Source of the DNA: an uncultured bacterium | Lineage (GTDB): Bacteria > Verrucomicrobiota > Kiritimatiellia > RFP12 > UBA1067 | Length of the DNA: 30,483 nucleotides | Direction: 5' to 3' | Assembly (NCBI GenBank): GCA_900547945.1 | Contig: URIT01000025.1 | Span: 1-30,483 of the forward strand | In this document: piece after piece, positions 14,175 through 21,467 of the stretch | Numbering within the stretch: the first letter of the stretch is position 1 | Layout: each line of letters starts with the position of its first letter | The notes under the pieces: model-generated | Told to the model about the DNA's origin: nothing | Seen by the model: the letters and a program-made list of their open reading frames with translations, nothing else | Databases searched by the model: none | Translations under genes and position numbers: made by a program

Positions 14175-16427
14175 ATGAAGACGTGCGTGAAGGTTTTCTG
14201 TGGCGTTGTCGTCTTGGGCGTGGTCTCGGCGGCCGTGGCCGCGACGGGTGACGACGGCTGGGTAAAGTATGCGGGCAATCCCGTCATGGGTTCGCCGGAA
14301 CTGGGAACGTGTTTCGATTTAAATGTCGTTCCGTGGGGCGCGGCCAAATACAACAGCTATTTCTCCTGGCGTCCGCAGAAGTGCATTGCCCTCGCCCGCA
14401 GTGAAGATGGCGTCCATTGGTCGGCACCCGTCACGTGCCTTTCGTCCGATCCGACGAGCGGTTGGGAGGACGACCTCAATCGTGCGACCGTTTGGTTGCG
14501 TGATGGAATCTATCACATGTGGTACACGGGACAGGCGCGGGGCTATTCCAAGATTGGCTATGCGACTTCGACGGACGGCGTCCGCTTTACGCGCGTCTCG
14601 TCCGATCCTGTGCTCATCCCGGAGTTTCCGCATGAGGGCTTCTCAGTCATGAACCCCTATGTGCGCTGGGATGCGGCGCGCAAGGTCTGGCGTATGTGGT
14701 ATGCCTCTGGCGAGACATACGAGCCGAACGTGATTTGCTACGCCGAGTCGCCGGACGGCCTTCGATGGAAGAAGTCGCCCCTGAACCCGATCTTCGTCAA
14801 GGGCGCGGGTTGGGACAAGGACCGTGTGGGCGCATGCGAGGTCCATCCGCTCGACGACGGACGCTGGGTCATGTTCTACATCGGATACTCGGATGTCCAT
14901 ACGGCGCGCATCGGCGGCGCGATCTCGCCGGACGGCGTGCGTGGCTGGCGGCGGCTCAAGGCCAATCCGCTCGTGGAGCCGACGCCCGACGCATGGGACT
15001 CCTCCGCCGTCTACAAGCCGTCCGTCGTGCGCGAGGTGAATCGCTGGCGGCTCTGGTATAACGGGCGGACGTCGAACCGCGAATACATCGGGCTGGTCGA
15101 TCATGCCGGGCTGGATCTTGGCCCTGTGGACGAGCCCTACGCCCGCGTGTTGAGCGAGGAGCTGGTGCGCCGCCGGTTCGACCGCTTTAACGCCGACGAC
15201 GAGGCGCTGCGCCGCACGACGATTGGCAATGGCCGCGCCTTGTCGACGATTGGGCGCCAGATTCCCTTGTTCGAGTGCCCGGACGAAGAGATCGAGCGGG
15301 CCTACTATTTCCGCTGGTGGACGTATCGCAAGCATCTACGCCAGACGGAGAAGGGCTGGGTCGTGACGGAGTTCCTGCCTGATGTCAGTTGGGCGGGGAA
15401 ATACAACATGATTTCCTGTCCGTTCGTCCATCATCTGCGTGAAGGCCGATGGTTGCGCGAACCCTCCTACCTGGACGACTACACGCGCATCATGCTGTCG
15501 GACGGGAATCTCAGTGGGCCGCAGTCGTATGCGAACGCGCCGGCGTGGGCGACGCTGGAACGCGCGAAGGTGACGGGTGACTTCGGCCTTGCCGAGAGCT
15601 GCCTCAAGGCTTTCGTCCGAAATTACGAGGCGTGGGAAAAGGGCTGGACGGTCAAGGGGCACAGCCTGCGTGACACGAAGTCGGCGCGGTCGTACGAAGG
15701 ACCCCGGATGCGTGTCGGCTTTCGTGCCGAGCGTGGGCTTTTCGACTGCACGGGCAATCGCGAGGGCAGCGAATTCGCCCTGTCGCTTGACGGGGCGCGT
15801 CCGATGGTCAATGCGATGATGTGGGCGGAGGCCGGGGCGATTGCCGAAATCGCGGGCCGAATGGGCGACGCGACGTTGCAGGGGCGTTTCGCGCAGAAGG
15901 CCGAGGCGCTGGAACGGAACGTCCGTGAACGCCTGTGGAATCCGCGTGTCGGATTCTTCGTCGCGCTGGGCGGCGACGGAACGCAGGATGACGTCCGGGA
16001 GCTGCATGGCTATGCGCCGTTCTACTACGGCATGCCTTTGGGCGCGGACTATGCCGTGGCGTGGAAGCCGCTTCTCGACACACAGGGGTTCTTCGCGCCC
16101 AAGGGGCTCACGTTCCCGGCGCAGGACACGCCGGGATTCGCGCGGTCGCCTGACTTCGAGGCGCACGAATGCCTTTGGAACGGGCCGAGCTGGCCGTACG
16201 CGACAACTGTTGCGCTGACGGCGCTTTCTCGGCAGCTTCAGCGGACGGACGGCGTGCTTCCGGCGGACGTCACGTCGGAGGATTTCGCCCGTCTGCTTCA
16301 CCAGTATGCGGCGCAGCAGGTCCGTCTGCGTGAAGACGGACGGAAAGTCTCATGGATTGACGAGAATCTGGACGCCTTCACGGGAGAATGGCTCGCGCGG
16401 AAGATTTTGATCGAAAAGGCGCGGTGA
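14175..16427 (+). CDS. Secreted two-domain glycosidase: five-bladed propeller (GH43/GH130-like) plus MGH1-like barrel, cut by an in-frame TGA
   Basis: A 750-residue product as written. After a signal peptide (MKTCVKVFCGVVV, cleavage near AVA-ATGDD), residues about 30-320 read as a beta-propeller with repeated blades (GIYHMWYTG, VWRMWYASG, RWRLWYNGR). Residues about 380-750 match an (alpha/alpha)6 MGH1/GH63-like domain, with CLWNGPSWPYATTVAL and DENLDAFTGEWLAR. The start at 14175 has GAGGA 5 nt upstream. A start at 14163 would overlap the previous stop but has no usable Shine-Dalgarno. The TGA at 16425-16427 is followed in the same frame by 93 sense codons that read like the family's usual C-terminus, so the protein is probably truncated by a nonsense mutation. 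Last gene of the exported-enzyme operon. Confidence 0.8.
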   Translation: MKTCVKVFCGVVVLGVVSAAVAATGDDGWVKYAGNPVMGSPELGTCFDLNVVPWGAAKYNSYFSWRPQKCIALARSEDGVHWSAPVTCLSSDPTSGWEDDLNRATVWLRDGIYHMWYTGQARGYSKIGYATSTDGVRFTRVSSDPVLIPEFPHEGFSVMNPYVRWDAARKVWRMWYASGETYEPNVICYAESPDGLRWKKSPLNPIFVKGAGWDKDRVGACEVHPLDDGRWVMFYIGYSDVHTARIGGAISPDGVRGWRRLKANPLVEPTPDAWDSSAVYKPSVVREVNRWRLWYNGRTSNREYIGLVDHAGLDLGPVDEPYARVLSEELVRRRFDRFNADDEALRRTTIGNGRALSTIGRQIPLFECPDEEIERAYYFRWWTYRKHLRQTEKGWVVTEFLPDVSWAGKYNMISCPFVHHLREGRWLREPSYLDDYTRIMLSDGNLSGPQSYANAPAWATLERAKVTGDFGLAESCLKAFVRNYEAWEKGWTVKGHSLRDTKSARSYEGPRMRVGFRAERGLFDCTGNREGSEFALSLDGARPMVNAMMWAEAGAIAEIAGRMGDATLQGRFAQKAEALERNVRERLWNPRVGFFVALGGDGTQDDVRELHGYAPFYYGMPLGADYAVAWKPLLDTQGFFAPKGLTFPAQDTPGFARSPDFEAHECLWNGPSWPYATTVALTALSRQLQRTDGVLPADVTSEDFARLLHQYAAQQVRLREDGRKVSWIDENLDAFTGEWLARKILIEKAR

Positions 16428-16709
16428 AAAGGGCGCGAGCCAAAGATCCGCGAGCGCGGCAAGGACTACAACCACTCGACGTTTTGCGACCTTGTGATCG
16501 CGGGCCTGTGCGGATTCGTGCCACAGGCGGACGGGCGGATCGTCGTGCGTCCACTGGCGCCGGAATCGTGGGACTGGTGGTGCATCGACGGCATCCGTTC
16601 CCACGGGCGGGACATTACGATCCTGTTTGACCGGGATGGCCGTCGCTATGGGAAGGGGCAGGGGCTGGTCGTCCTCTGTGACGGCCGGCGGGCCGAAGGC
16701 GTCAAGTAG
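16428..16709 (+). pseudogene. Detached C-terminus of the MGH1-like glycosidase, beyond the in-frame TGA
   Basis: Reading on in the same frame past the TGA gives 93 codons before TAG, with ERGKDYNHSTFCDLVIAG, then VRPLAPESWDWWCIDGI and ITILFDRDGRRYGKG. This is the normal end of MGH1-like enzymes as I recall the family: a last helix pair and a small beta unit. An internal ATG at 16494 could restart a 71-residue peptide but has no clear ribosome site. The intact downstream frame suggests a recent nonsense change, a sequencing error or readthrough. TGA serves as a normal stop in other genes here, so a variant code is unlikely. Confidence 0.75.
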
Positions 16710-16732
16710 ACGGCGAATCGGCGCGTCTTAGG

Positions 16733-16785
16733 GCATTTTCCGCGGCATTTTCCGTATTGATTCCAGGGAAAGAATGTGATAACCT
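16733..16785 (+). promoter_or_regulatory. Predicted promoter and direct-repeat operator of the Gfo/Idh-lactonase-truA unit
   Basis: TTGATT (16757-16762) and TAACCT (16780-16785) are 17 bp apart, a plausible sigma-70 promoter ending 36 nt before the ATG at 16822. Immediately upstream, GCATTTTCCG occurs twice (16733-16742 and 16745-16754, period 12 bp), a possible regulator site. Confidence 0.45.
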
Positions 16786-16821
16786 TTTCTTCGTTCACGG
16801 AATGATATGAGGATGATTTGC

Positions 16822-18231
16822 ATGAAGAGACGCGATTTTCTGAGGGCAACGGGGGGCGTCGCCCTCTTCAACGTGCTGCCGCGCAGCCTCATCGCCGGGA
16901 GCGGCGCGACGCCGCCGAGCGAGACGGTGTGCGTGGCGGCGATCGGCGCGGGCGGGCGGGCCGGGGCCGACATCAACGGCCTCGCCGGCGCCGGGGCGCG
17001 GATCATCGGCCTCTGCGACGTGGACGACCGCCGCTCCGGCGGCATGCGCAAGAAGTTCCCGCAGGCGCCGTACTTCAAATACTACCGCGAGATGCTCGAC
17101 CTGCTCGACAAGGAGATTGACGCTGTGATGATCGGCGTGCCGGACCACTGGCATGCGACGATGGCCGTCGAGTGCCTGAAGCGCGGCAAGCACGTGCAGT
17201 GCGAGAAGCCGCTCGCGCAGAGCTACCACGAGATGGACGCGATGCTGGAGGCCGCCAAGGCCCATCCGAACCTCGTCACCCAGGCGATGAACCAGGGCCA
17301 CGCCTACGACACGATCCGCGACTTCCGCGAATGGGTCGAGGCGGGCCTCATCGGCGACGTCACCGAGGCCCACGTCTGGTGCCCCGCCGTCTACTCGTTC
17401 ATGGACAAGCTGGACGACCTCAAGAAGACGTGGGAGGTGCCGAAGGAGCTCGACTGGAACCAGTGGCAGGGCCCCGTGCCGCACCGTCCCTACTACCCGA
17501 AGTACCTGCCGGGCGTCTGGCGGTTCTGGACGATGTACGGCACGAACACGCTCGGCGACTGGAGCTGCCACCTGATGGATCCGCTCTTCTGGACGCTCGG
17601 CCTCGGGATGCCCAAGACGGTCAAGGCCGAGGTGTTCGGCTCCTGGGACCCCGCCGTCCACGGCGCGACCTTCCCGCGCGGCGTGAAGACGACGTTCGAG
17701 TACGTCACGCGCGCCGGCAAGCCGTTCCGGCTCGTGTGGTTCGACGGCGAGGCGTGCCGGACCGTGCCCGTGCCGACCCTCTACCCCGACGAGATGAAGT
17801 ACTTCCCGCCCTACAACTCCAAGGAGGCGCGCGCCCGCCGCGACGGCATGTGCAACGGCGCGTTCGTCTACGGCACGAAGGGCGTGATCGAATACGGCCA
17901 CCACGGCGCGAACTACCTGCGGATGCTGCCGGGCCTCACGCTGGAGAAGCTGCGCGCCGAGGGCGGCTGCCCGAAGCGGAAGTACGCGCGCGTGCCGGGC
18001 AAGGACCAGGGGTCGAAGCCCTACAACGAATTCCTCGCCGCCATCAAGGGCGGACCGAAGGTGGGGAGCGACTTCGCCTACGCGGGCGCCATGACGCAGT
18101 GTTCGCTCACGGGCGTGGCCGCGCTCTTCGACGCGGGCAAGACGCTCCAGTGGGATCCCGCACGGCACCTCTTCGCGAACGGTACCGCGTCCAACGCGAT
18201 GCTGCGCCAGCCGCGCGTCGGCCAGTGGTAG
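16822..18231 (+). CDS. Tat-exported Gfo/Idh/MocA-family oxidoreductase
   Basis: A 469-residue protein starting MKRRDFLRATGG, a twin-arginine signal, so it is probably folded with its nucleotide and exported. The Rossmann fold begins at VCVAAIGAGGRAGAD (about residue 36). The family's catalytic-site tripeptide Glu-Lys-Pro lies at 128-130 (CEKPLAQ), and the C-terminal alpha/beta domain includes NTLGDWSCHLMD. Members oxidise or rearrange sugars and inositols with NAD(P), sometimes with tightly bound cofactor. The open frame begins at 16807, but the ATG at 16822 has GAGGAT about 8 nt upstream and places the RR motif correctly. It precedes a lactonase by 31 nt, suggesting sugar dehydrogenase then lactone hydrolysis. 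The substrate is unknown. Confidence 0.87.
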   Translation: MKRRDFLRATGGVALFNVLPRSLIAGSGATPPSETVCVAAIGAGGRAGADINGLAGAGARIIGLCDVDDRRSGGMRKKFPQAPYFKYYREMLDLLDKEIDAVMIGVPDHWHATMAVECLKRGKHVQCEKPLAQSYHEMDAMLEAAKAHPNLVTQAMNQGHAYDTIRDFREWVEAGLIGDVTEAHVWCPAVYSFMDKLDDLKKTWEVPKELDWNQWQGPVPHRPYYPKYLPGVWRFWTMYGTNTLGDWSCHLMDPLFWTLGLGMPKTVKAEVFGSWDPAVHGATFPRGVKTTFEYVTRAGKPFRLVWFDGEACRTVPVPTLYPDEMKYFPPYNSKEARARRDGMCNGAFVYGTKGVIEYGHHGANYLRMLPGLTLEKLRAEGGCPKRKYARVPGKDQGSKPYNEFLAAIKGGPKVGSDFAYAGAMTQCSLTGVAALFDAGKTLQWDPARHLFANGTASNAMLRQPRVGQW

Positions 18232-18262
18232 GGACAGTCAAGCCAGAAAGGCAATCGGAAAA

Positions 18263-19375
18263 ATGAAGTACATCACCTACGTCGGCAGCTACACGAGCGA
18301 CCAGTATCCGCAGGGCATCCACATCCTTGAAAGCGACGCGGAGACGGGCGACTTCCGCGTGGTCAACGTGATCGACACCGTGCCGCAGCCCACCTACATG
18401 GCGCTGAACCGGGACTGCACGATGCTCTACTCGGTCGTCGGGCGCGCGGCGTTCGGTCCGAAGGGCCGGAACGGCGGCCTCGCCGCGTTCCGCCTGAACG
18501 CCCGGGGCGACAGGCTGGAGCTGGTGAACGAGATCCCCACGGGCTGGACGGTGCCGTGCTACGTCGCGCTCGACCCGTCGGAGAAGGCGCTCGTCTACGC
18601 CGAATACTCCTGCGGTACGGCGGGCTACGCCGATCTGCGTTCGGACGGCTCGATCGATCCGCGCTTCGCCGGCGCCCCGAACGAGGTGAAGCCCCTCTGC
18701 CAGGTGCGGCACGTCGGCGACGGGCCGAACAAGCCGCGCCAGGACGCCGCGCACGCGCACTGCTCCATCGTCACGCCGGACGGCAAGTACCAGCTCGTCG
18801 TCGACCTCACGCTCGACAAGATCGTGGCCTACGACTTCGCGCACCGCGCCGAGGGCCTGAAGGCCGTCCCCGCCGCGACGATCGACACGCGGAAGATCGC
18901 CCCCGGCGCCGGACCCCGCCACATCGTCTTCCACCCGAACGGCAGGTTCGCGTTCGTCATCTTCGAACTCAAGAACCTCGTCGCGAGCTACCGCTACACG
19001 GGCGAGGGGTTCGAGTTCATCGAGATCAAGGACCTTCTTGCGAAGGGCTTCACGGACTTCTCGAAGGCGGCGGCGATCAAGCTCTCGGAGGACGGCTCGC
19101 AGCTCTTCTGCTCGAACCGGGGGCACGACTCGATCACGGTCTTCAACGTCGATGCCGGGACGGGGAAGATGGCGTTCCTGAACAACGCCAGACTGGGCGG
19201 ACAGTTCCCGCGCGACTTCGCGTTCTTTCCGGGCGGGAAGTTCTGCATGGCCGGCCTGAAGGAGAGCTGGCGCCTCGCGAGCTTCGCGTACGACCGCGCG
19301 AAGGGGACGTTCGATCTCGTCGCCTCGATGGAGGGCGTCTACCGTCCGCTCTTCTTCACGTTCAAGACGAAGTGA
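18263..19375 (+). CDS. Lactonase-family seven-bladed beta-propeller protein (6-phosphogluconolactonase-like)
   Basis: A 370-residue protein beginning MKYITYVGSYTSD, the usual opening of the cytoplasmic lactonase/YbhE family. It has blade motifs PTYMALN, HAHCSIVTPDGKY, GPRHIVFHPNGRFAFV and FPRDFAFFPGGKF. The full family length is about 340-380, so it is complete. It would hydrolyse a sugar lactone, plausibly one formed by the oxidoreductase encoded just upstream. That partner has a Tat signal and this protein has none, so they may not share a compartment. Its TGA stop overlaps a GTG start of the following gene. Confidence 0.88.
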   Translation: MKYITYVGSYTSDQYPQGIHILESDAETGDFRVVNVIDTVPQPTYMALNRDCTMLYSVVGRAAFGPKGRNGGLAAFRLNARGDRLELVNEIPTGWTVPCYVALDPSEKALVYAEYSCGTAGYADLRSDGSIDPRFAGAPNEVKPLCQVRHVGDGPNKPRQDAAHAHCSIVTPDGKYQLVVDLTLDKIVAYDFAHRAEGLKAVPAATIDTRKIAPGAGPRHIVFHPNGRFAFVIFELKNLVASYRYTGEGFEFIEIKDLLAKGFTDFSKAAAIKLSEDGSQLFCSNRGHDSITVFNVDAGTGKMAFLNNARLGGQFPRDFAFFPGGKFCMAGLKESWRLASFAYDRAKGTFDLVASMEGVYRPLFFTFKTK

Positions 19376-20115
19376 AGCGCTACCGCATCGTCCTCGCGTA
19401 CGACGGCACGCGCTACGCCGGCTACCAGCTGCAGGAGAACGGCGTCGCCGTCCAGCAGCGCCTGGAGGAGGCCCTTGCGTACGTCAACCGCGCGCCCGTG
19501 CGCGTCTTCGGCTGCAGCCGAACCGATGCGGGCGTCCATGCGCGTGGGTTCTGCGCCCACGTCGACCTCGACGTCCCCATTCCGCCGAAGAACCTCGTCC
19601 GCGCGATGAACGCGCGCCTCCCGGACGACATTCGCGTCATGCGCGCGGCGTTCGCGCGGCCGGACTTCAACGCACGCAACGACGCGAAGGGCAAGGAGTA
19701 CCGCTACTTCGTCTACCAGGCGGACATCCTGCCGCCGCACCTTGCGCCGTTCTGGACCTTCTGCCACCGTCCGCTCGACCTCGCGGCGATGCAGGACGCG
19801 GCGGCGCGCTTCGTCGGCCGCCATGATTTCGTCTCCTTCGCGGCGAACCCGCACCGCGACCTGGAGACGACCGTCCGCACGATCTTCGCCTTCACCGTCC
19901 GGCGCAGCGGTCCCCGCTACACGTTCAGTGTGAAGGGCGACGGCTTCCTCTACAAGCAGGTCCGCTCGATGGTCGGCTTTCTCCTGAGCGTCGGCAAGGG
20001 CAACGAGAAGCCCGCCGCCGTCACGGAGCTTCTGACGGCGGCCGCGCCGCGCACGGCGCGCGTCGAGACGGCCCCAGGCCGGGGCCTCTTCCTCTGGAAG
20101 GTCTGGTACAGGTAG
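19372..20115 (+). CDS. truA: tRNA pseudouridine(38-40) synthase TruA
   Basis: A 247-residue protein matching TruA, which converts uridines 38-40 of the tRNA anticodon arm to pseudouridine. The start is a GTG at 19372 in the overlap GTGA with the lactonase stop, giving VKRYRIVLAYDGTRYAGYQ, the family's standard N-terminus. The catalytic Asp is residue 52 in GCSRTDAGVHA, and the later motifs KEYRYFVY and FLYKQVRSMVGFLL are present. The length is normal. The longer ATG-initiated frame from 18556 is a shadow of the lactonase. Co-transcription with the lactonase is likely by overlap, without an obvious functional link. Confidence 0.95.
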   Translation: MKRYRIVLAYDGTRYAGYQLQENGVAVQQRLEEALAYVNRAPVRVFGCSRTDAGVHARGFCAHVDLDVPIPPKNLVRAMNARLPDDIRVMRAAFARPDFNARNDAKGKEYRYFVYQADILPPHLAPFWTFCHRPLDLAAMQDAAARFVGRHDFVSFAANPHRDLETTVRTIFAFTVRRSGPRYTFSVKGDGFLYKQVRSMVGFLLSVGKGNEKPAAVTELLTAAAPRTARVETAPGRGLFLWKVWYR

Positions 20116-20127
20116 GGAAGAGCCAGA

Positions 20128-20208
20128 TTAAGTCGGCTTTCGGCCTTTAAGTGGTTGAATCGCCGCTTCGCGGCTTTAAGCGCCTTCGGGCCGCATGGCC
20201 ATGCGGCC
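20128..20208. repeat. Cluster of short hairpins after truA
   Basis: Three compact hairpins follow truA. TTAAGTCGGCTTTCGGCCTTTAA pairs TTAA/GGC arms around a tight loop, and GCCGC-TTC-GCGGC is flanked by TTTAAG words. The last is a perfect 20-bp palindrome at 20189-20208 (GGCCGCATGG and its complement). They resemble the TTAAGT repeats at 3652-3821 and may also stop transcription, though no long T tract is present. Confidence 0.7.
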
Positions 20209-20260
20209 GTCTCATACGGATGAATCTCCGCCGCGTCCAGCGCATGAAGTGAAGGTTTCT

Positions 20261-20329
20261 CCAAAGTCCACAACGGGATTGCGCCAAAGTCCACAATGAA
20301 AACTCGCCAAAGTCCACAACGGAATTGAC
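20261..20329. repeat. Three 23-bp direct repeats with core CCAAAGTCCACAA
   Basis: The 13-mer CCAAAGTCCACAA begins at 20261, 20284 and 20307, an exact 23-bp period. Each unit is followed by a variable CGGGATTG-like segment. The array ends directly at a predicted -35 (TTGACG, 20325-20330), a layout that fits protein-binding sites in front of a promoter. It also marks the start of the lower-G+C region. Confidence 0.8.
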
Positions 20330-20354
20330 GGGATGCCGCCTCATTTGGTATTTT
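20325..20354 (+). promoter_or_regulatory. Predicted promoter at the start of the AT-richer region
   Basis: TTGACG (20325-20330) and TATTTT (20349-20354) are 18 bp apart. Transcription would start near 20361, in front of the small frames at 20398 and 20651. The -35 lies within the third 23-bp repeat. Confidence 0.4.
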
Positions 20355-20397
20355 GTCTGCATGAAAATCTATAAAAAGAGCAACTAAGGGAATTAAA

Positions 20398-20529
20398 ATG
20401 CGGTTGAATGCGAAAAGAGTCATGGCGGTTGGCGGGGCGTCTGTCGATAATGACCTCTGTATGCCGACAGCTAAGGAACAAGATGTATTTGCAGAAGACT
20501 TTCTTGACGGGTTGGTGTGGAAATCATGA
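20398..20529 (+). CDS. Small open frame of 43 codons, unrecognised
   Basis: A possible 43-residue peptide (MRLNAKRVMAVGGASVDNDL...) with AAGGGA 7 nt before the ATG and a predicted promoter upstream. A second short frame (20526-20642, 38 codons) overlaps its stop in ATGA and runs into the Shine-Dalgarno of the membrane protein at 20651. No family is recognised. Both could be leader peptides or remnants of a larger gene. Confidence 0.3.
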   Translation: MRLNAKRVMAVGGASVDNDLCMPTAKEQDVFAEDFLDGLVWKS

Positions 20530-20586
20530 TATTTATCGAATATTTGGACCAAACTGTCGGACGTTTTCGCAGTCCATGTTCCAGAA

Positions 20587-20607
20587 TTTTTCAAGGCTTT
20601 GGAAAAA
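20587..20607. terminator. A/T-flanked hairpin, possible bidirectional terminator
   Basis: TTTTTCAAGG / CTTTGGAAAAA forms a near-palindrome in which both arms end in A or T runs. Such TTTTCCAA...TTGGAAAA hairpins can act as terminators in either direction. It lies between the small frame at 20398 and the gene at 20651. Confidence 0.35.
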
Positions 20608-20650
20608 ATAACCGTCATGTGATTGGAAATTGTCACTCATAGGAGTAGTT

Positions 20651-20947
20651 ATGAAGAAAATTTATAAACTTAGTTTAATAGTCTATGCACTTGTCGTTCA
20701 ACTTATCGATCTTTCATTTATTGTTATCATTTTGGATGCGAGACCTCGACAGAGGTTCCCTTGGGGGATTCTCCTTGAAACGGTTTGTGTCGGTCTCGGT
20801 TTTGCGGGGATTCGAATTCTTGGTCAGCGGTCGCCTAAAACAAATGGTACCTTTGTACGCTTCCTTTGTTTCTATGACTCGATGTTGCTGTTTTTGAACA
20901 TCATTTTCTTTGCGTGGATTGTAACATGTTGGATTCATTTTGGATGA
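20651..20947 (+). CDS. Small three-segment membrane protein, unrecognised
   Basis: A 98-residue protein with about three hydrophobic segments: residues 6-28 (LSLIVYALVVQLIDLSFIVII), about 40-58 and 74-95. The start at 20651 has AGGAG 5 nt upstream; the frame's earlier ATG at 20630 has none. Base composition is clearly lower in G+C than in flanking genes, suggesting acquisition. No family is recognised. It is followed by a long inverted repeat that may end its transcript. Confidence 0.6.
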   Translation: MKKIYKLSLIVYALVVQLIDLSFIVIILDARPRQRFPWGILLETVCVGLGFAGIRILGQRSPKTNGTFVRFLCFYDSMLLFLNIIFFAWIVTCWIHFG

Positions 20948-20979
20948 CGAGACCGAAGAGGGGGCGTTCCCTGTCTCTA

Positions 20980-21105
20980 CCACAGAACACACAGAACGGC
21001 CTATGGCCGTCACAGAACACACAGAAAGTGTTGGGGATAAAGGACAGTGACCTCGGAGTTCTGTGTCTTCTGTGTGCCGCGAAGCGGCTTCAGTGTGTTC
21101 TGTGG
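20980..21105. repeat. Large inverted repeat of ACAGAACACACAGAA words
   Basis: CCACAGAACACACAGAA starts at 20980. It is followed by the hairpin CGGCC-TAT-GGCCG and a second ACAGAACACACAGAA. After a spacer, the complement TTCTGTGTCTTCTGTGTG, the hairpin GCCGC-GAA-GCGGC and GTGTTCTGTGG end at 21105. The transcript could fold into one large stem carrying two side hairpins. No coding role is seen. Confidence 0.8.
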
Positions 21106-21237
21106 TAAAAAGCGATGGAGGAGAATTTTACTGTCCAGACGAGCGTATCATCTCAAATTCGGCTGAATTTGTTAATGGCGAGTGGTAAACCAGCCGGGCC
21201 ACGGCAGAGTGGAGTTGAAATTAATCACCATGCCCGC

Positions 21238-21267
21238 TTTACTGGCCTAACTGAAAACTGCTATACT
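21238..21267 (+). promoter_or_regulatory. Predicted promoter of the nucleotidyltransferase pair
   Basis: TTTACT (21238-21243) and TATACT (21262-21267) are 18 bp apart, with TG one base before the -10 (TGCTATACT). It is the only convincing signal in the 402 nt between the membrane protein and the start at 21350. The rest of that stretch is the inverted repeat plus sequence in which I see no gene. Confidence 0.5.
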
Positions 21268-21349
21268 ACCAACCAATCACAAGAAAGTACTTGCCTGACT
21301 ATGCTACACAACGAGTGTTGCGTTGGCTACTGGAAGGCGGGGAATATAA

Positions 21350-21466
21350 ATGTACATGTTAGATGAGATACGTGCGAAGCGTGATGAGATATACGCTTTC
21401 GCAAGGGCGCACAAAGCCGAAAAGCTTTGGGTTTTCGGTTCGTATGTACGGAAGGGACTGGCGTAG
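21350..21466 (+). pseudogene. N-terminal remnant of an MNT-type nucleotidyltransferase
   Basis: A 38-codon frame reads MYMLDEIRAKRDEIYAFARA then HKAEKLWVFGSYVRKGLA and stops. The first helix and the VFGSYVRK segment are the start of a minimal nucleotidyltransferase (MNT, the antitoxin or partner of HEPN toxins). The FGSxxR turn is present, but the catalytic DxD that should follow about 10 residues later is missing. The stop lies 1 nt before the next gene's ATG. It is either a truncated gene or a short coupled leader; truncation by deletion is more likely. Confidence 0.6.
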
Positions 21467-21467
21467 T

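Noticed and set aside
16425..16427. Reassigned TGA codon (Trp or Gly code) or selenocysteine
   Set aside because: TGA ends several other intact genes here (2588, 10464, 12757, 14166, 19375). I saw no convincing SECIS-like stem right after it by eye, though a folding program should confirm this.
18556..19371. Long ATG-initiated frame running into truA
   Set aside because: The first 272 codons are an out-of-frame Arg-rich reading of the lactonase gene. TruA homology begins exactly at the GTG at 19372.
20261..20329. CRISPR array
   Set aside because: The conserved core is only 13 bases with 10-base intervals and three units. There are no spacers of normal length and no cas genes.
21115..21366. 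83-codon frame after the large inverted repeat
   Set aside because: No ribosome site and no recognisable sequence. It spans the predicted promoter at 21238-21267 and the start of the next gene.
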